Source: Bacteroidales bacterium
GTDB taxonomy: Bacteria; Bacteroidota; Bacteroidia; Bacteroidales; F082
Direction of reading: 5' to 3'
Assembly (NCBI GenBank): GCA_028704385.1
Contig: JAQVLA010000013.1
Location: 1-64,000, forward strand
Length of the DNA: 64,000 nt
Notes under the pieces: model-generated
Seen by the model: only the letters and a program-made list of their open reading frames with translations
Told to the model about the DNA's origin: nothing
Databases searched by the model: none
Translations under genes and position numbers: made by a program
In this document: one piece after another, positions 54,174 through 63,668 of the stretch
How the letters are laid out: each line of letters starts with the position of its first letter
Position numbering within the stretch: the stretch's first letter is position 1

Positions 54174-55601
54174 TTATACCTTGTTTGTCCTTAACTTTCC
54201 GAATAAAAGAACTAATCCGGCCACAATAAAAGCCGGGATAAAAGAAGATTTGGGTTCAAACTGTTGTGGTGCCATCACACCCCAAACAAAGAAACAGGTA
54301 TTTACTACAAATCCGCTCAGCACACTCCATAAAGCCACTCGCTGGTATCGCTTTACATCCGGACGAACCAATGCCAATAAGGTTACCGGCACAAAAATCA
54401 CAATCGTTCCAATACCAACTACCATCAGATCCACAATATCAGGAAGCAGTAGTGCCATACCAAGAGCCACAAAACCAAAAAGTAATGTTATCAGTCTGAT
54501 TTGTCGTTGACTTTGTCTAAGATCATCTACACTTTTGCGACGCCAACCACTAAAATCGCGTACTGCCGAAATAGCAATGATATTTAAAAAACTATCCCCC
54601 GACGACATCAATGCAGCCAGCAAACCTGTGACGCCAAAAGCCAGGAAAAAAGGTGTACTGTGCTGTTCGAGAAAAAGATAGGTGGCATCATTAGCATTGA
54701 TTTGGTCGCCAAACGAAATGCGAACACTCATGCCCACCAATGGAAAAATAAGGTAAAAAGGCAGCATTCCAATACCGCTCCACAAGCTTGCTCTACGAGC
54801 CGTTTTTGCGTTTTTGGCCGAAAGCATGCGCTGCCAGATGTCCATTCTTACTAATACTGAGGGCGATAAAAACAAAAGTAAACCCACTAAAAATGTCCAG
54901 CCATAAAAGCTCCCGTTGAGCATATTGTCTGGCAATTCAGCTAACCGACTAAGGTTTTCGGTATCATGAAAAATCACCGGCAAGAATATAAAGAAAATCA
55001 AAATCAGAATCACCACAAATTGTATCATATCTGTGTAAATAACACCCGATAATCCTGAAATAGCAGTATAACCAATCACTATCACAGCCGAAATTACTGC
55101 TGCCGACTGATATCCCCAACCAAAACCAAACTTTAACAGACTGGCCATCCCAACAAACTGTGCAGCCAGCAAAAAGAAAAATATGAATATGTTTACACCG
55201 CTTACCAGCGCAGAAAAAGCCCGATCAAATCCGGAAAAAGATTGCGTATTATCCGATTTTTCGCTGAATCGACTAATTAAAAACTGTGGAAAGGAATAGA
55301 TTTTTTTCTGTGCTCCCCAGTCTCTTATCCTCCCGGCATAGCGCATCATCAGCATAAAACCCAGCACATAAGCAAGTCCGATTCCGACCGCTGCAAAACC
55401 AGAACTATAACCCATTGCAATGAGGCCAATAGAAGTTCCGCCGCCAATAAAAGTGGCCAGAATCGTAAAAACCAAAGGTACTAATCGCGTACTTCGGTTA
55501 TTAACCAAATAAGTTTCGGGATTGCTGCTTTTCAGATGACGGAATGCCAGTAATAAAACCATTATCAGGTAAACCGTCATCCAAAATAACAACCAATTCA
55601 T
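54174..55601 (-). CDS. Sodium:solute symporter (SSF family)
   Basis: About 475 residues and 13 predicted membrane helices of the SSF fold. Family blocks: FTILATFIGGGTSIGLIAMGY in the first helices, GYTAISGLSGVIYTDMIQF, and MSSGDSFLNIIAISAVRDF. The substrate cannot be told from sequence. The ATG at 55601 is preferred over a GTG at 55607; both lie just after the stop of the large secreted protein gene, suggesting read-through or co-transcription. Confidence 0.9.
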   Translation of the reverse strand: MNWLLFWMTVYLIMVLLLAFRHLKSSNPETYLVNNRSTRLVPLVFTILATFIGGGTSIGLIAMGYSSGFAAVGIGLAYVLGFMLMMRYAGRIRDWGAQKKIYSFPQFLISRFSEKSDNTQSFSGFDRAFSALVSGVNIFIFFFLLAAQFVGMASLLKFGFGWGYQSAAVISAVIVIGYTAISGLSGVIYTDMIQFVVILILIFFIFLPVIFHDTENLSRLAELPDNMLNGSFYGWTFLVGLLLFLSPSVLVRMDIWQRMLSAKNAKTARRASLWSGIGMLPFYLIFPLVGMSVRISFGDQINANDATYLFLEQHSTPFFLAFGVTGLLAALMSSGDSFLNIIAISAVRDFSGWRRKSVDDLRQSQRQIRLITLLFGFVALGMALLLPDIVDLMVVGIGTIVIFVPVTLLALVRPDVKRYQRVALWSVLSGFVVNTCFFVWGVMAPQQFEPKSSFIPAFIVAGLVLLFGKLRTNKV

Positions 55602-55608
55602 TTGCACG

Positions 55609-58338
55609 CTATTCTTTAATTATTTTTTGGATAAACTGCTGATTGTCATCACTTAATCGCAAAACATACTGCCCCGATGATAAGTGTTTCAGATCAAGCC
55701 TGATAGTATTCCTGGTCTGGAAAAATAACTTCCTATTCAAAACAATTTTTCCCTGCATATCAAGGATTTGCAAATCAAAGTCACCTTCGAGATGAGTTTT
55801 CAAACCTACAAAATCAGTCACAGGATTGGGGTAAACCGTAAAGGCAGCCATATTTTTTTGTCCTTCACTTTCGAAAGTATAAACATCTTTTTCCCAAACA
55901 GTTGTAAACAATCCCCTGCCATGTGTTGCAGCAATTACCGTATTATCGCTCAGGCGCATACGCAGCATATCAATTCTTACATTTCCCATGCCTTCGGTGG
56001 TCGGTTCCCAAAGCGGTTCTTCTTCAAAAAGCATATTAGTTGTCCAGATACCTGTTTCGGTTGCCAGCATAGCCTGTGCCGAATTCTCGGGATGCAGTAT
56101 TGCCCAGCGCACCGGCATATCCGGAAGGTTGCCTTCGCGCTCCATCCAATTATCGCCTCCATCAAAAGTGAGCCAGATGCTCGAAACGCCATAGTTTGAA
56201 AAACTCACAAGCAAAGTATCCTCCGAACCCCCAATGGCAACAGCAGAAACACTGGCTAAAGGAAAATCAGAGCTTCCGATTTCCGTAGTTGACGGGCTGG
56301 TATTGGCATTTTCAACTTTGTAAAGCCTTCCTGAACCTGTGCCCGCAAAAATGGTACTGTTTCCAAGGGTAGAATGCTGCGACCAGGCAATATGTGAAAA
56401 AGGAACGGTATTAGATGTTCCCAAATCAATAAAACCTCCGGATACCTGACTACCAATGTTCTTTATACGATAAATCCTTCCGGCATAATTGCCCAAAAAA
56501 TCTACCGCATTGGCATATAGGATATTATTGATGTAATCATAATCAGCCGGAGAAACAAAAGTTCCTGAACCGCCATCAATGTAATCGTATTGATTGTTGT
56601 TTTTATAGAAATAATATCTGTTGTAATACACAGAAGTCATATACAGATTTGCTTCATTCTGGTCCCAAAAACAAGCCGCACCATCACCTCCGCTCAACAT
56701 GTCATTGATATCGAGCGTGTTGCCTGTATATATTAAACTTCCGTTATCCTGCAAACCACCTAACATCTGCACGCTTCCAGCTGTTGGATTGATAGCACCA
56801 CTGTAGAACTGCAGCGTGTTGAAGTTTTGGTTGCGTTCGGTAAAAGTCGGGATACTCAGATGAGCATTTTCCGAGAGAAAAACACCGCCATCACAACCAA
56901 AAATTGCCGTTGTCGGATCATCGGGCCTGAAAGCAATTTGATGCTGATCGGCATGCACATATTCATCACCACCACCATAATACATCAACACCCAATCAGA
57001 AATATGATTCCAGCTTTGGCCGCTGTTTGAACTTTTCCAAAGATCCAAACCACCTGTAAATATTGAATTTGGGTCATCAGGCTGCACCTTCAGGATAAAG
57101 GCATGCCAGGCCAGTGTGCTCCAATCATTTGCGGGTTTGTTCATTGTTGACCAGGTTTCACCTCCATCGGTTGATTTGGCCATATAGCGCCCACGATAAT
57201 GATAAAATCCATTGGAGCTTTCCATATAACCGGCAGCAAATTGCGCATACACGATATCAGGATTGCTGGGTGCGCTGGCAATAATGGTTCTGGCTGGAAT
57301 ATTGTAATAACTTTCACCATTGATCAGGGTATTATAATCGTCAAAAGTCGTCCAGCTGCCTGAAGTTCCTTCGTCTGACCACAGAATCGTTGCTCCGCCC
57401 TTGAGTTGTAAGTTTTCGGTAGTTCCCACAAAAATTCGTCCATTCGAAGCTATTTCTAAGATGGCCGGAGCATAAGGTTCATCCGTTTCAGGTATTAATG
57501 GCAATACCTGTTCCCAGCTTTCGCCTCCATCTATTGAGCGATACAAACCGTCTGATGGCTCGCTTTGATGATCGGCACCCTGATAATTTCCTGAAACCAC
57601 AGCAGCATAAATTACACCAACGCCATCTTCGTCGCGCACTTTTACATCTGTTACATAGGCAAAATCAGCTGTTGAAGGAATGATTTCCCAACTTTCTCCT
57701 CCGTCTTCCGATTTAAAAACTCCCATACCCAATCCACTGGATTCGCGGTAGATGATACGTGCCGTTTGTGCTTCTCCTGTCCCGGCATACATCACCATTG
57801 GATCGGTCGGATCGTAGGTGAGGCTGCTGATGGCAAGATTAGGATAAAAATCGCCAATAGGTTCCCAGTCTTCACTCAAATCGAGTATATCATTGTTTAC
57901 CCAAAGTCCTCCTGTTACGCCACCGGCAAAAACTTTCTTTGCCTGGCTGTCATTAGGATCGAAGAGCAAGGCTCGTGTGCGGCCACCCATATCAGCGCGG
58001 GTTCCTTCCCATATCAATTCACGATTGCGGGCGGCTTTGGCTTCCAGTTTTTGTGCCTGTTCGTAAGCAGCATATTGCCTCTTAACAGGTACAACACCCA
58101 AAGCCGGATCAAGGGTTTGAAAATAGTTCTGCAATGCAGCAACGTCAGGCCGGTCAACTTTGGCAATGGTATCAAGTTCGCGCGATTGCGTTGGAATTTG
58201 TTTCATTACTTCATGTAATTGCTTTTCATAAGCTGTCCTTTTCGATTCCTTTTTATAATCCTGAAATACAGGAATTAACAAGCCAATTGAAAGCATAATC
58301 AACACTATAAAACTGCTGATCTTGTAAGTTTTTTTCAT
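55609..58338 (-). CDS. Large secreted Asp-box (sortilin/VPS10-like) beta-propeller protein with T9SS sorting domain
   Basis: A 909-residue protein starting with a membrane-type signal (KISSFIVLIMLSIGLLIPVF). A long beta-propeller region follows, with Asp-box/BNR motifs: SEDGGESW, SIDGGESW, STDGGETW, SSNSGQSW and TFDGGDNW, plus FGCDGGVFLS and GGLQDNGS strands typical of WD40/YVTN/BNR-like glycosyl hydrolase relatives (sialidase/xyloglucanase fold). No catalytic residues can be assigned. The last 85 residues form a T9SS sorting domain (FTVYPNPVTDFVGL, LDMQGKIVLNRK, LSSGQYVLRL). It should be secreted or cell-surface attached. Confidence 0.9.
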   Translation of the reverse strand: MKKTYKISSFIVLIMLSIGLLIPVFQDYKKESKRTAYEKQLHEVMKQIPTQSRELDTIAKVDRPDVAALQNYFQTLDPALGVVPVKRQYAAYEQAQKLEAKAARNRELIWEGTRADMGGRTRALLFDPNDSQAKKVFAGGVTGGLWVNNDILDLSEDWEPIGDFYPNLAISSLTYDPTDPMVMYAGTGEAQTARIIYRESSGLGMGVFKSEDGGESWEIIPSTADFAYVTDVKVRDEDGVGVIYAAVVSGNYQGADHQSEPSDGLYRSIDGGESWEQVLPLIPETDEPYAPAILEIASNGRIFVGTTENLQLKGGATILWSDEGTSGSWTTFDDYNTLINGESYYNIPARTIIASAPSNPDIVYAQFAAGYMESSNGFYHYRGRYMAKSTDGGETWSTMNKPANDWSTLAWHAFILKVQPDDPNSIFTGGLDLWKSSNSGQSWNHISDWVLMYYGGGDEYVHADQHQIAFRPDDPTTAIFGCDGGVFLSENAHLSIPTFTERNQNFNTLQFYSGAINPTAGSVQMLGGLQDNGSLIYTGNTLDINDMLSGGDGAACFWDQNEANLYMTSVYYNRYYFYKNNNQYDYIDGGSGTFVSPADYDYINNILYANAVDFLGNYAGRIYRIKNIGSQVSGGFIDLGTSNTVPFSHIAWSQHSTLGNSTIFAGTGSGRLYKVENANTSPSTTEIGSSDFPLASVSAVAIGGSEDTLLVSFSNYGVSSIWLTFDGGDNWMEREGNLPDMPVRWAILHPENSAQAMLATETGIWTTNMLFEEEPLWEPTTEGMGNVRIDMLRMRLSDNTVIAATHGRGLFTTVWEKDVYTFESEGQKNMAAFTVYPNPVTDFVGLKTHLEGDFDLQILDMQGKIVLNRKLFFQTRNTIRLDLKHLSSGQYVLRLSDDNQQFIQKIIKE

Positions 58339-58496
58339 TTTTGAATGGTTTTATTAAGTGTTTAAAAATCTTCAAGCTTTTATTATTGAAGCTAAGAATC
58401 GCTTATTACAAAAGCAATCCCAAAGGCAAAAGTAAACAATCACTTAAACAAGGCATTTATCTGGTTCTTTTCTTTATCCACTTCTGAAATCCAGGC

Positions 58497-59489
58497 TTAT
58501 TCCTGAGACAAGACCTGATCAATTTCATTTAACTCATCTGTTTCAAAATTTGTGTTTTGAAGTGATTTTAGATTTGCTTCCAATTGTTTGGTGCTGCTGG
58601 CTCCTATTAAAACACTGGTAACCCTGGTATCTTTCAGCAACCATGCCAGAGCCATCTGCGCCAGGCTTTGATTTCTGCTTTGTGCGATTTGATTAAGTTT
58701 CACAATTTTCTGATAAGCCTGCCCCACTTTCTCTTTTGTTAAAAAAACTCCGCGTGCGGCACGCGAATCAGCAGGAATTCCGGTGAGGTAGCGATCAGTG
58801 AGCAAACCCTGAGCCAAAGGAGAATACACAATACATCCAGTCCCTTCTTCTTCAAGCAGATTGAGTAATTTATTTTCTATCCGGCGATCCAACATTGAAT
58901 AACGTGCCTGATGAATCAGGCAGGGTGTTCCTGATTGGCGAAGCAACTTAAAAGCCTTTTTACTAACCTCTGCAGGATAATTGGATATGCCGACATACAA
59001 AGCTTTACCAGATTTTACAGCATCGGAAAGGGCCGTCAATGTTTCTTCCAAAGGCGTTTTGGGATCGTAACGATGCGAATAAAAAATATCTACATAATCC
59101 AACCCCATGCGATTCAGGCTTTGATCAAGGCTGGAAAGCAAATATTTTCGGCTACCCCATTCACCATAAGGCCCTGGCCACATGCCGTAACCTGCTTTGG
59201 TTGAAATAATCAACTCATCGCGGTAAGGTTTTAAACTTCGAAGCAGGATTTTACCAAAATTTGTTTCGGCACTTCCAGGTGGAGGGCCATAATTATTGGC
59301 CAGGTCAAAATGTGTAATTCCCTGATCAAACGCCTTTAGAATAATATTTTCAGCTACTTCAAAATTGTCTGCATCGCCAAAATTATGCCACAAACCCAGC
59401 GATAAGGCCGGAAGTTTTAAACCGGAACGACCAGAACGATTGTAGGGAATTTGATTGTAACGTGTTGAAGAGGGTTGATAATTAATCAT
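58497..59489 (-). CDS. Aldo/keto reductase (YghZ / L-glyceraldehyde-3-phosphate reductase-like)
   Basis: About 330 residues from the ATG at 59489 (an upstream ATG at 59549 adds a poorly matching extension). It has the AKR TIM-barrel features: TGHF-like GITHFDLANNYGPPPGSAE with catalytic Asp and Tyr, Lys in ISTKAGYGMWPGPYG, DIFYSHRYDP with the His, and the C-terminal NADP-binding TSVLIGASSTKQLEANL. The block GPPPGSAE and GMWPGPYGEWGSRKYL mark the YghZ/AKR14 subgroup, which reduces glyceraldehyde-type and other small aldehydes. Confidence 0.93.
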   Translation of the reverse strand: MINYQPSSTRYNQIPYNRSGRSGLKLPALSLGLWHNFGDADNFEVAENIILKAFDQGITHFDLANNYGPPPGSAETNFGKILLRSLKPYRDELIISTKAGYGMWPGPYGEWGSRKYLLSSLDQSLNRMGLDYVDIFYSHRYDPKTPLEETLTALSDAVKSGKALYVGISNYPAEVSKKAFKLLRQSGTPCLIHQARYSMLDRRIENKLLNLLEEEGTGCIVYSPLAQGLLTDRYLTGIPADSRAARGVFLTKEKVGQAYQKIVKLNQIAQSRNQSLAQMALAWLLKDTRVTSVLIGASSTKQLEANLKSLQNTNFETDELNEIDQVLSQE

Positions 59490-59644
59490 GGTATTTTTTC
59501 TAAAATGTTTACTAGATAAGAAGATCCTGCCAGGCCTAATGTTGATCAATGCATTAACAATTTTAGTATTTTTTTGGTTATCGCATTAACCATTTTTACA
59601 GTAAAACGATCAGTTCATTGATCAAATTTATACAAAACAATGTC

Positions 59645-61210
59645 TTAATGGATTAATTTGATGGCTTGCGTATGCGAACCGGAATCTACCTTCAGCAGCC
59701 AGGGTCTGTTATTTTTGGGTTGATTTTTAACAAAATCCTCCAGCGAAAAGCGATGCAATCCGGCAGATAATTTTTCATTGGTTTGCTGCCAGACCAAACG
59801 GCCATTCAAATCAAAAATGCTGATCTGCACCGTTCCGGGAAGTGGCAGCTCAAACGTGCACACACTATTATAATTGAGTGGATTAGGAAATGCTAACAAT
59901 GCGTTTATTTCTTCATTTTGATGTGGTAATCCCACCATCATATATTCCATCACGCCCATATCAATACGCCCGTATTGAATGCGTTCCATGCCTAATAAAT
60001 CCGTTGGCGGAATCAAAAAACCTGTGGTATCAGGTGTTCCGGCGTTGATACATGGACTATCATTAAACAGCCAAAATTGTTCAAAAAGCAATGGATCAAC
60101 ATCCAAATTGTTTTCGTAAACACCTATAAACGAACTTCCACCAAACCACTCAAGTCCGCCCTGAATATCGCAATAATGAAACTCAGGCTCGGAATACACA
60201 TCCCAAATCCAAACCTGAGAACCCAGGGTGTCGCCGGCTGTGTTGTTCCACAAAATGCTGTTGGCCAAAACAGGATTAGCATATTCGTTGCAATAATAAC
60301 CACCACCCATGGCCGAACTATTATTAATAATCGTAAGGTTTGTCATGCGTGGTGAAGCCTCCAGACAAGCTATTCCGCCACCAAAAAACAGGGAACTATT
60401 TTCATGAATTAGCAGATTTGCAATCTGTCGCTGTGGTTCTGCACGAATAAAACCAATAGCGCCACCTAAAGCGCTGTAGTTTTGATAAAACTCGCAATTG
60501 ACCAATTTCGGATCAGAAAATTCAAAAGACAAAGCACCTCCAACGCCAGTAGAAGAATTAGCTTCGAAATAGGAGCCCGAAACTTCCGGAAGGGATGCCC
60601 TGAATGCCACCGCACCACCGTATCCATAATCCATGCCATCGTTGCCGGCAAAGCTATTCAAGAACTCACATTTTCTGATCAGAATTTCAGCTTTATTGGC
60701 ATAAATGGCTCCACCACGATAAAAGGCATAATGATGATCGAACGTACATTGTTCAATTCGAATTTTACTGAAATTATCAATCCTGAAAGCGCCTCCATAT
60801 CCATTGGTGGAATCGCCGGCTGCCTTGCCATAATAAAACCGGCAAAACTCAAAAATGGAAGAATCGCTTTCGGGTAAAGTTTGCTCAAACCGGAAACCAT
60901 TCCAACCGCCTGAAGTGCTGTGATAGTCCGAAAATCCGTTGGTATCAGCGATTGTAAAACTTACAGGCTGGTTATAACTGGCGCGTGCGTTCACATTTCC
61001 CAACACATGCATGCTAAAATAGCCCTCAAAAACAATGGTCGTATTTGGTGCAATAACAAGCTGTTCGCCTGCCGGAACAATGATGTCACAACTCACAAAA
61101 ACAGTATCATAATTCCATAATCCGCTCTGGCTTCCGCAGGCATTGTAATTATTTTGTGCCAAGGCAAAATGAGTTGCCAAGAGCATAAATCCCAACAAAA
61201 TCTTACGCAT
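59645..61210 (-). CDS. Secreted right-handed beta-helix protein with type IX-like C-terminal tail
   Basis: A 521-residue protein with a signal peptide (MRKILLGFMLLATHFALAQ). Residues about 90-360 are repeats of a right-handed parallel beta-helix, seen as recurring GGA(I/L)xF(x) and xNCxFxxN(x)S motifs (YGGAFRID, RGGAIYANK, GYGGAVAFRAS, VGGALSFEF, LGGAIGFI, FGGGIACLE). Helices of this type bind or cleave polysaccharides or cell-surface structures; no catalytic site is recognisable. A conserved segment near DSPCINAGTPDT resembles choice-of-anchor domains, and the C-terminus (FPNPLNYNSVCTFELPLP... DLNGRLVWQQ) resembles a T9SS-associated tail. Upstream are 136 bases without features. Confidence 0.82.
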   Translation of the reverse strand: MRKILLGFMLLATHFALAQNNYNACGSQSGLWNYDTVFVSCDIIVPAGEQLVIAPNTTIVFEGYFSMHVLGNVNARASYNQPVSFTIADTNGFSDYHSTSGGWNGFRFEQTLPESDSSIFEFCRFYYGKAAGDSTNGYGGAFRIDNFSKIRIEQCTFDHHYAFYRGGAIYANKAEILIRKCEFLNSFAGNDGMDYGYGGAVAFRASLPEVSGSYFEANSSTGVGGALSFEFSDPKLVNCEFYQNYSALGGAIGFIRAEPQRQIANLLIHENSSLFFGGGIACLEASPRMTNLTIINNSSAMGGGYYCNEYANPVLANSILWNNTAGDTLGSQVWIWDVYSEPEFHYCDIQGGLEWFGGSSFIGVYENNLDVDPLLFEQFWLFNDSPCINAGTPDTTGFLIPPTDLLGMERIQYGRIDMGVMEYMMVGLPHQNEEINALLAFPNPLNYNSVCTFELPLPGTVQISIFDLNGRLVWQQTNEKLSAGLHRFSLEDFVKNQPKNNRPWLLKVDSGSHTQAIKLIH

Positions 61211-61341
61211 GAAATCAGGTTTTGGTTTGTGACGTAAAGGTAAATATTACTGCCCGAAAAAAAAGATTGCTGTATAAAATATTATCTGGTAACAATCGTT
61301 TGCATAAAAAACATTGCCATAGTACCAGACTTTACGCAACC

Positions 61342-61349
61342 TATTTTTG
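61342..61349 (+). promoter_or_regulatory. -7 promoter box of a lipoprotein gene
   Basis: TATTTTTG, exact TAnnTTTG, 21 bases before the ATG at 61371. Confidence 0.5.
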
Positions 61350-61370
61350 TTGAACCAAAATCTAATCAAA

Positions 61371-62018
61371 ATGAAGCATGTAATCATGATTTTGCTGGCA
61401 ATGTTATTTTTATTTTCCTGCAAAAAAGACGAGAATCAACCAGAACCTCAACCTACTCCCGAAGAGCCCGCCTTCAATTTAGCCCTTGAAGTTGGTAATT
61501 ATTGGGTTTACAATCATTATCGGATTGACTCGGGACACATTGAAGTTCCGATGAACCGAATGGATTGTACCTGGGTAGATCGCGATACCACAATTAACAA
61601 TTTCAATTATGTAATTTTAGAAAATGAAGGACATCTGCTTAATCCGGACAAAAATAAAATTGTTCGTGATTCAGCAGGTTATCTTGTAAATAATTCCGGA
61701 GAGATATTTTTCTCCAGCACAAATTTTACGGATACCTTATACCGTTTCACAACGTATTATTCCGATGAAACTGTCCTTTATGAGCTGACAGCCAAAATGG
61801 AAAAACCTGATCAGCCTGTTGAAGTAGATGCCGGAAGCTTTGAAGTATTAAACTTTAAGTCAACCATTTCATTTACGCAGGATATGGGTGGTGGCACAAC
61901 GCAATACCTCAATGCCTATTATGCTGACAGCGTAGGTTTGGTGATGGATACTTATAAAATGGTTTCCACAACTTCTTATTACGAACGCAGGCTGGTTCGT
62001 TTTTACGCTTCGGAATAA
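61371..62018 (+). CDS. Hypothetical lipoprotein
   Basis: A 215-residue lipoprotein from the ATG at 61371 (MKHVIMILLAMLFLFSCKKDENQP...), the lipidated Cys being residue 17. A short Pro/Glu-rich linker precedes a beta-rich domain with GNYWVYNHYRID, VDRDTTINNFNYVIL and LYELTAKMEKPDQPV. No family is recognised. A TTG at 61347 is an unlikely start because it lies in the promoter box. It is followed by a terminator. Confidence 0.75.
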   Translation: MKHVIMILLAMLFLFSCKKDENQPEPQPTPEEPAFNLALEVGNYWVYNHYRIDSGHIEVPMNRMDCTWVDRDTTINNFNYVILENEGHLLNPDKNKIVRDSAGYLVNNSGEIFFSSTNFTDTLYRFTTYYSDETVLYELTAKMEKPDQPVEVDAGSFEVLNFKSTISFTQDMGGGTTQYLNAYYADSVGLVMDTYKMVSTTSYYERRLVRFYASE

Positions 62019-62074
62019 AGAAATGTTGTATTAATCTGTTTGTGTTTTGATTATCAAAACAATATGAATTAAAA

Positions 62075-62107
62075 GCCTGGTAATTTCCTTTCACCAGGCA
62101 TTTTTTT
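62075..62107 (+). terminator. Rho-independent terminator after the lipoprotein gene
   Basis: GCCTGGT (62075-62081) pairs perfectly with ACCAGGC (62093-62099) around an 11-base loop; A and then seven T residues follow. It may also serve the convergent DUF302 gene. Confidence 0.85.
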
Positions 62108-62123
62108 GTAAACTAAACCAGAA

Positions 62124-62597
62124 TTATTTCATCGAATTTTTGATGATCGCTTCATTTTCTTTAAAAGCCTCAGCCATTACTTCATCAATAATACCTCCCA
62201 TCATACCGGCCATGAGCCTGGAGTTCATCCGCGAAAAGTACACTTTGCCGTCAGCACGCTCGTATATTGCTACGCGACAGGGCATCATGCTACTCACAAT
62301 TCTTTCCTCATCTTCTTTGAGGATTTTAACCGCATGATCAGGATGACAGAGTTCAAAAACTTTTACAGCCCTTACATTATGACCAAACTTGTGCATAGTA
62401 GCCTGCAAATCATGTACGGCAGGAATTTTCCAATTGGCCTGAGCTACGGATTTTTCAAAACGTTCCACTGTTGTGTTAAAATCATATGGGCTTTCGCTTT
62501 CGATCAACATCATTTTAGGTGCCATGCTATTAACGATCAGCAGCGCCAGCACCACACCGAAAACCAATCCGGCGATTCCTATTCCAATTTGTTTCAT
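62124..62597 (-). CDS. DUF302-domain membrane-anchored protein
   Basis: A 157-residue protein with an N-terminal membrane helix (IGIGIAGLVFGVVLALLIVNS) and a DUF302 domain: SPYDFNTTVERFEKSVAQANWKI in part, VFELCHPDHAVKIL and MMPCRVAIYERADGKVYFSRMN. DUF302 proteins are small heme- or thiol-associated proteins of unclear role; Cys residues in ELCHP and MMPC are conserved in the family. It converges on the upstream lipoprotein gene. Confidence 0.8.
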   Translation of the reverse strand: MKQIGIGIAGLVFGVVLALLIVNSMAPKMMLIESESPYDFNTTVERFEKSVAQANWKIPAVHDLQATMHKFGHNVRAVKVFELCHPDHAVKILKEDEERIVSSMMPCRVAIYERADGKVYFSRMNSRLMAGMMGGIIDEVMAEAFKENEAIIKNSMK

Positions 62598-62696
62598 TTT
62601 GGTTTAGTTAGTGTTATTGTTAATGTTCAAAAATAAATAACTTTCATATTTAATTACCTACATTTGTTAATTAGAGCATTGATTACCTGAACATTA

Positions 62697-62714
62697 ATGC
62701 GTTATATTACGCAT
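62697..62714. promoter_or_regulatory. Inverted repeat in the DUF302-lipoprotein intergenic region
   Basis: ATGCGT (62697-62702) and ACGCAT (62709-62714) flank TATATT. It lies between the divergent DUF302 and small-lipoprotein genes, in a 206-base gap, and could be a regulator binding site. Confidence 0.3.
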
Positions 62715-62779
62715 CAGCTGTAGGTGGTAGTTATATAATTCAAACAAAAATACCATTAAATCGTTCAAACAAAAAATCT

Positions 62780-62787
62780 TAGTTTTG
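62780..62787 (+). promoter_or_regulatory. -7 promoter box of the small lipoprotein / SprT pair
   Basis: TAGTTTTG matches TAnnTTTG, 16 bases before the ATG at 62804; the -33 region is weak. Confidence 0.45.
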
Positions 62788-62803
62788 CCGGTATAAAACC
62801 TTT

Positions 62804-62983
62804 ATGTCGTTGAAAAAGTCTGTTGTTTTTTTACTTTTTTGTTTGCTAACGGCTTCCTGTTCGAGTCTTCGCAGTCCGCACAGGCCGATGCAAAAGCCAA
62901 AGAAAAAAAGCCGTTGCAATGAATGTCCTTCCTGGACGTTTGTTAAGCCTGCTTCACACAAATTAATCACCTATGACGCCTGA
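62804..62983 (+). CDS. Small lipoprotein (59 residues)
   Basis: A complete 59-codon frame with ATG at 62804 and TGA at 62981. It begins MSLKKSVVFLLFCLLTASCS, a clear lipoprotein signal with the lipobox Cys at residue 19. The 40-residue mature part is very basic (PHRPMQKPKKKSRCNECPSW) with a Cys-x-x-Cys pair. It overlaps the SprT-like gene start by 11 bases, so the two are coupled. It falls below common ORF length cut-offs. Family not recognised; similar small Cys-containing lipoproteins occur in Bacteroidota. Confidence 0.65.
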   Translation: MSLKKSVVFLLFCLLTASCSSLRSPHRPMQKPKKKSRCNECPSWTFVKPASHKLITYDA

Positions 62984-63593
62984 AGAAAAAGCCATCCTGA
63001 AGCGTTTCTTGCCGGCCAATTCGCTTGATCTGGTGAGCGACAGCATCAAAAAAGAAAACATCAACCTGCGGATTACGGCCAGTCGTTCGACGCGTTTGGG
63101 CGATTTCAGGCCACCCAAACAAAGTGGTGATCCTTTTCGCATTTCACTCAATCACGATTTAAACCCTTATCAATTTCTAATCACTTTTGTACACGAACTG
63201 GCTCATCTTAAAGTGTTTCAGCAATACAAAAATAAAGTTCAGGCACATGGTATTGAATGGAAATATTGGTTTCAACTTTTAATGAAGCCTTATCTTGAAT
63301 TGGGTGTTTTTCCAGCTGATCTGCAGCATGAGCTAGTGCGTTATCTAAGCAATCCTAAAGCTGCCAGCGGAACAGATTTGAAACTGACCCGTTGTTTGCA
63401 ACATTACGACACAAAGCAAAGAACCAAGCCCACTGTTGAGGAAATCGCCATCGGAACAGTTTTTAAAATTCCCAACGGACGCACATTCAGGAAAGGTGAA
63501 CGACTTCGAAAACGCTACAAATGTCAATGTCTGGATTCAAAACGCTGGTATCTATTTAATCCTATTGCAGAGGTATTTGTTGTTAATCAATAG
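62973..63593 (+). CDS. SprT-like zinc metalloprotease-family protein
   Basis: A 206-residue SprT-like protein. The zinc motif HELAH is at residues 74-78 (FVHELAHLKVF), the region ISLNHDLNPYQFLIT precedes it, and the C-terminal part has a zinc-ribbon-like YKCQCLDSKRWYLFNPIAEV. Human SPRTN relatives digest DNA-protein crosslinks; bacterial SprT proteins are poorly characterised. Its ATG lies inside the end of the small lipoprotein gene. Confidence 0.85.
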   Translation: MTPEEKAILKRFLPANSLDLVSDSIKKENINLRITASRSTRLGDFRPPKQSGDPFRISLNHDLNPYQFLITFVHELAHLKVFQQYKNKVQAHGIEWKYWFQLLMKPYLELGVFPADLQHELVRYLSNPKAASGTDLKLTRCLQHYDTKQRTKPTVEEIAIGTVFKIPNGRTFRKGERLRKRYKCQCLDSKRWYLFNPIAEVFVVNQ

Positions 63594-63638
63594 TTTATTA
63601 CTCTCAATAACTCCTATTTCGGGATTGCAAAAAAACCA

Positions 63639-63646
63639 TACATTTG
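63639..63646 (+). promoter_or_regulatory. -7 promoter box of the GH3-like gene
   Basis: TACATTTG is an exact TAnnTTTG match 22 bases before the ATG at 63669. Confidence 0.5.
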
Positions 63647-63668
63647 CCTAACACTCAAACGAAGCCAC

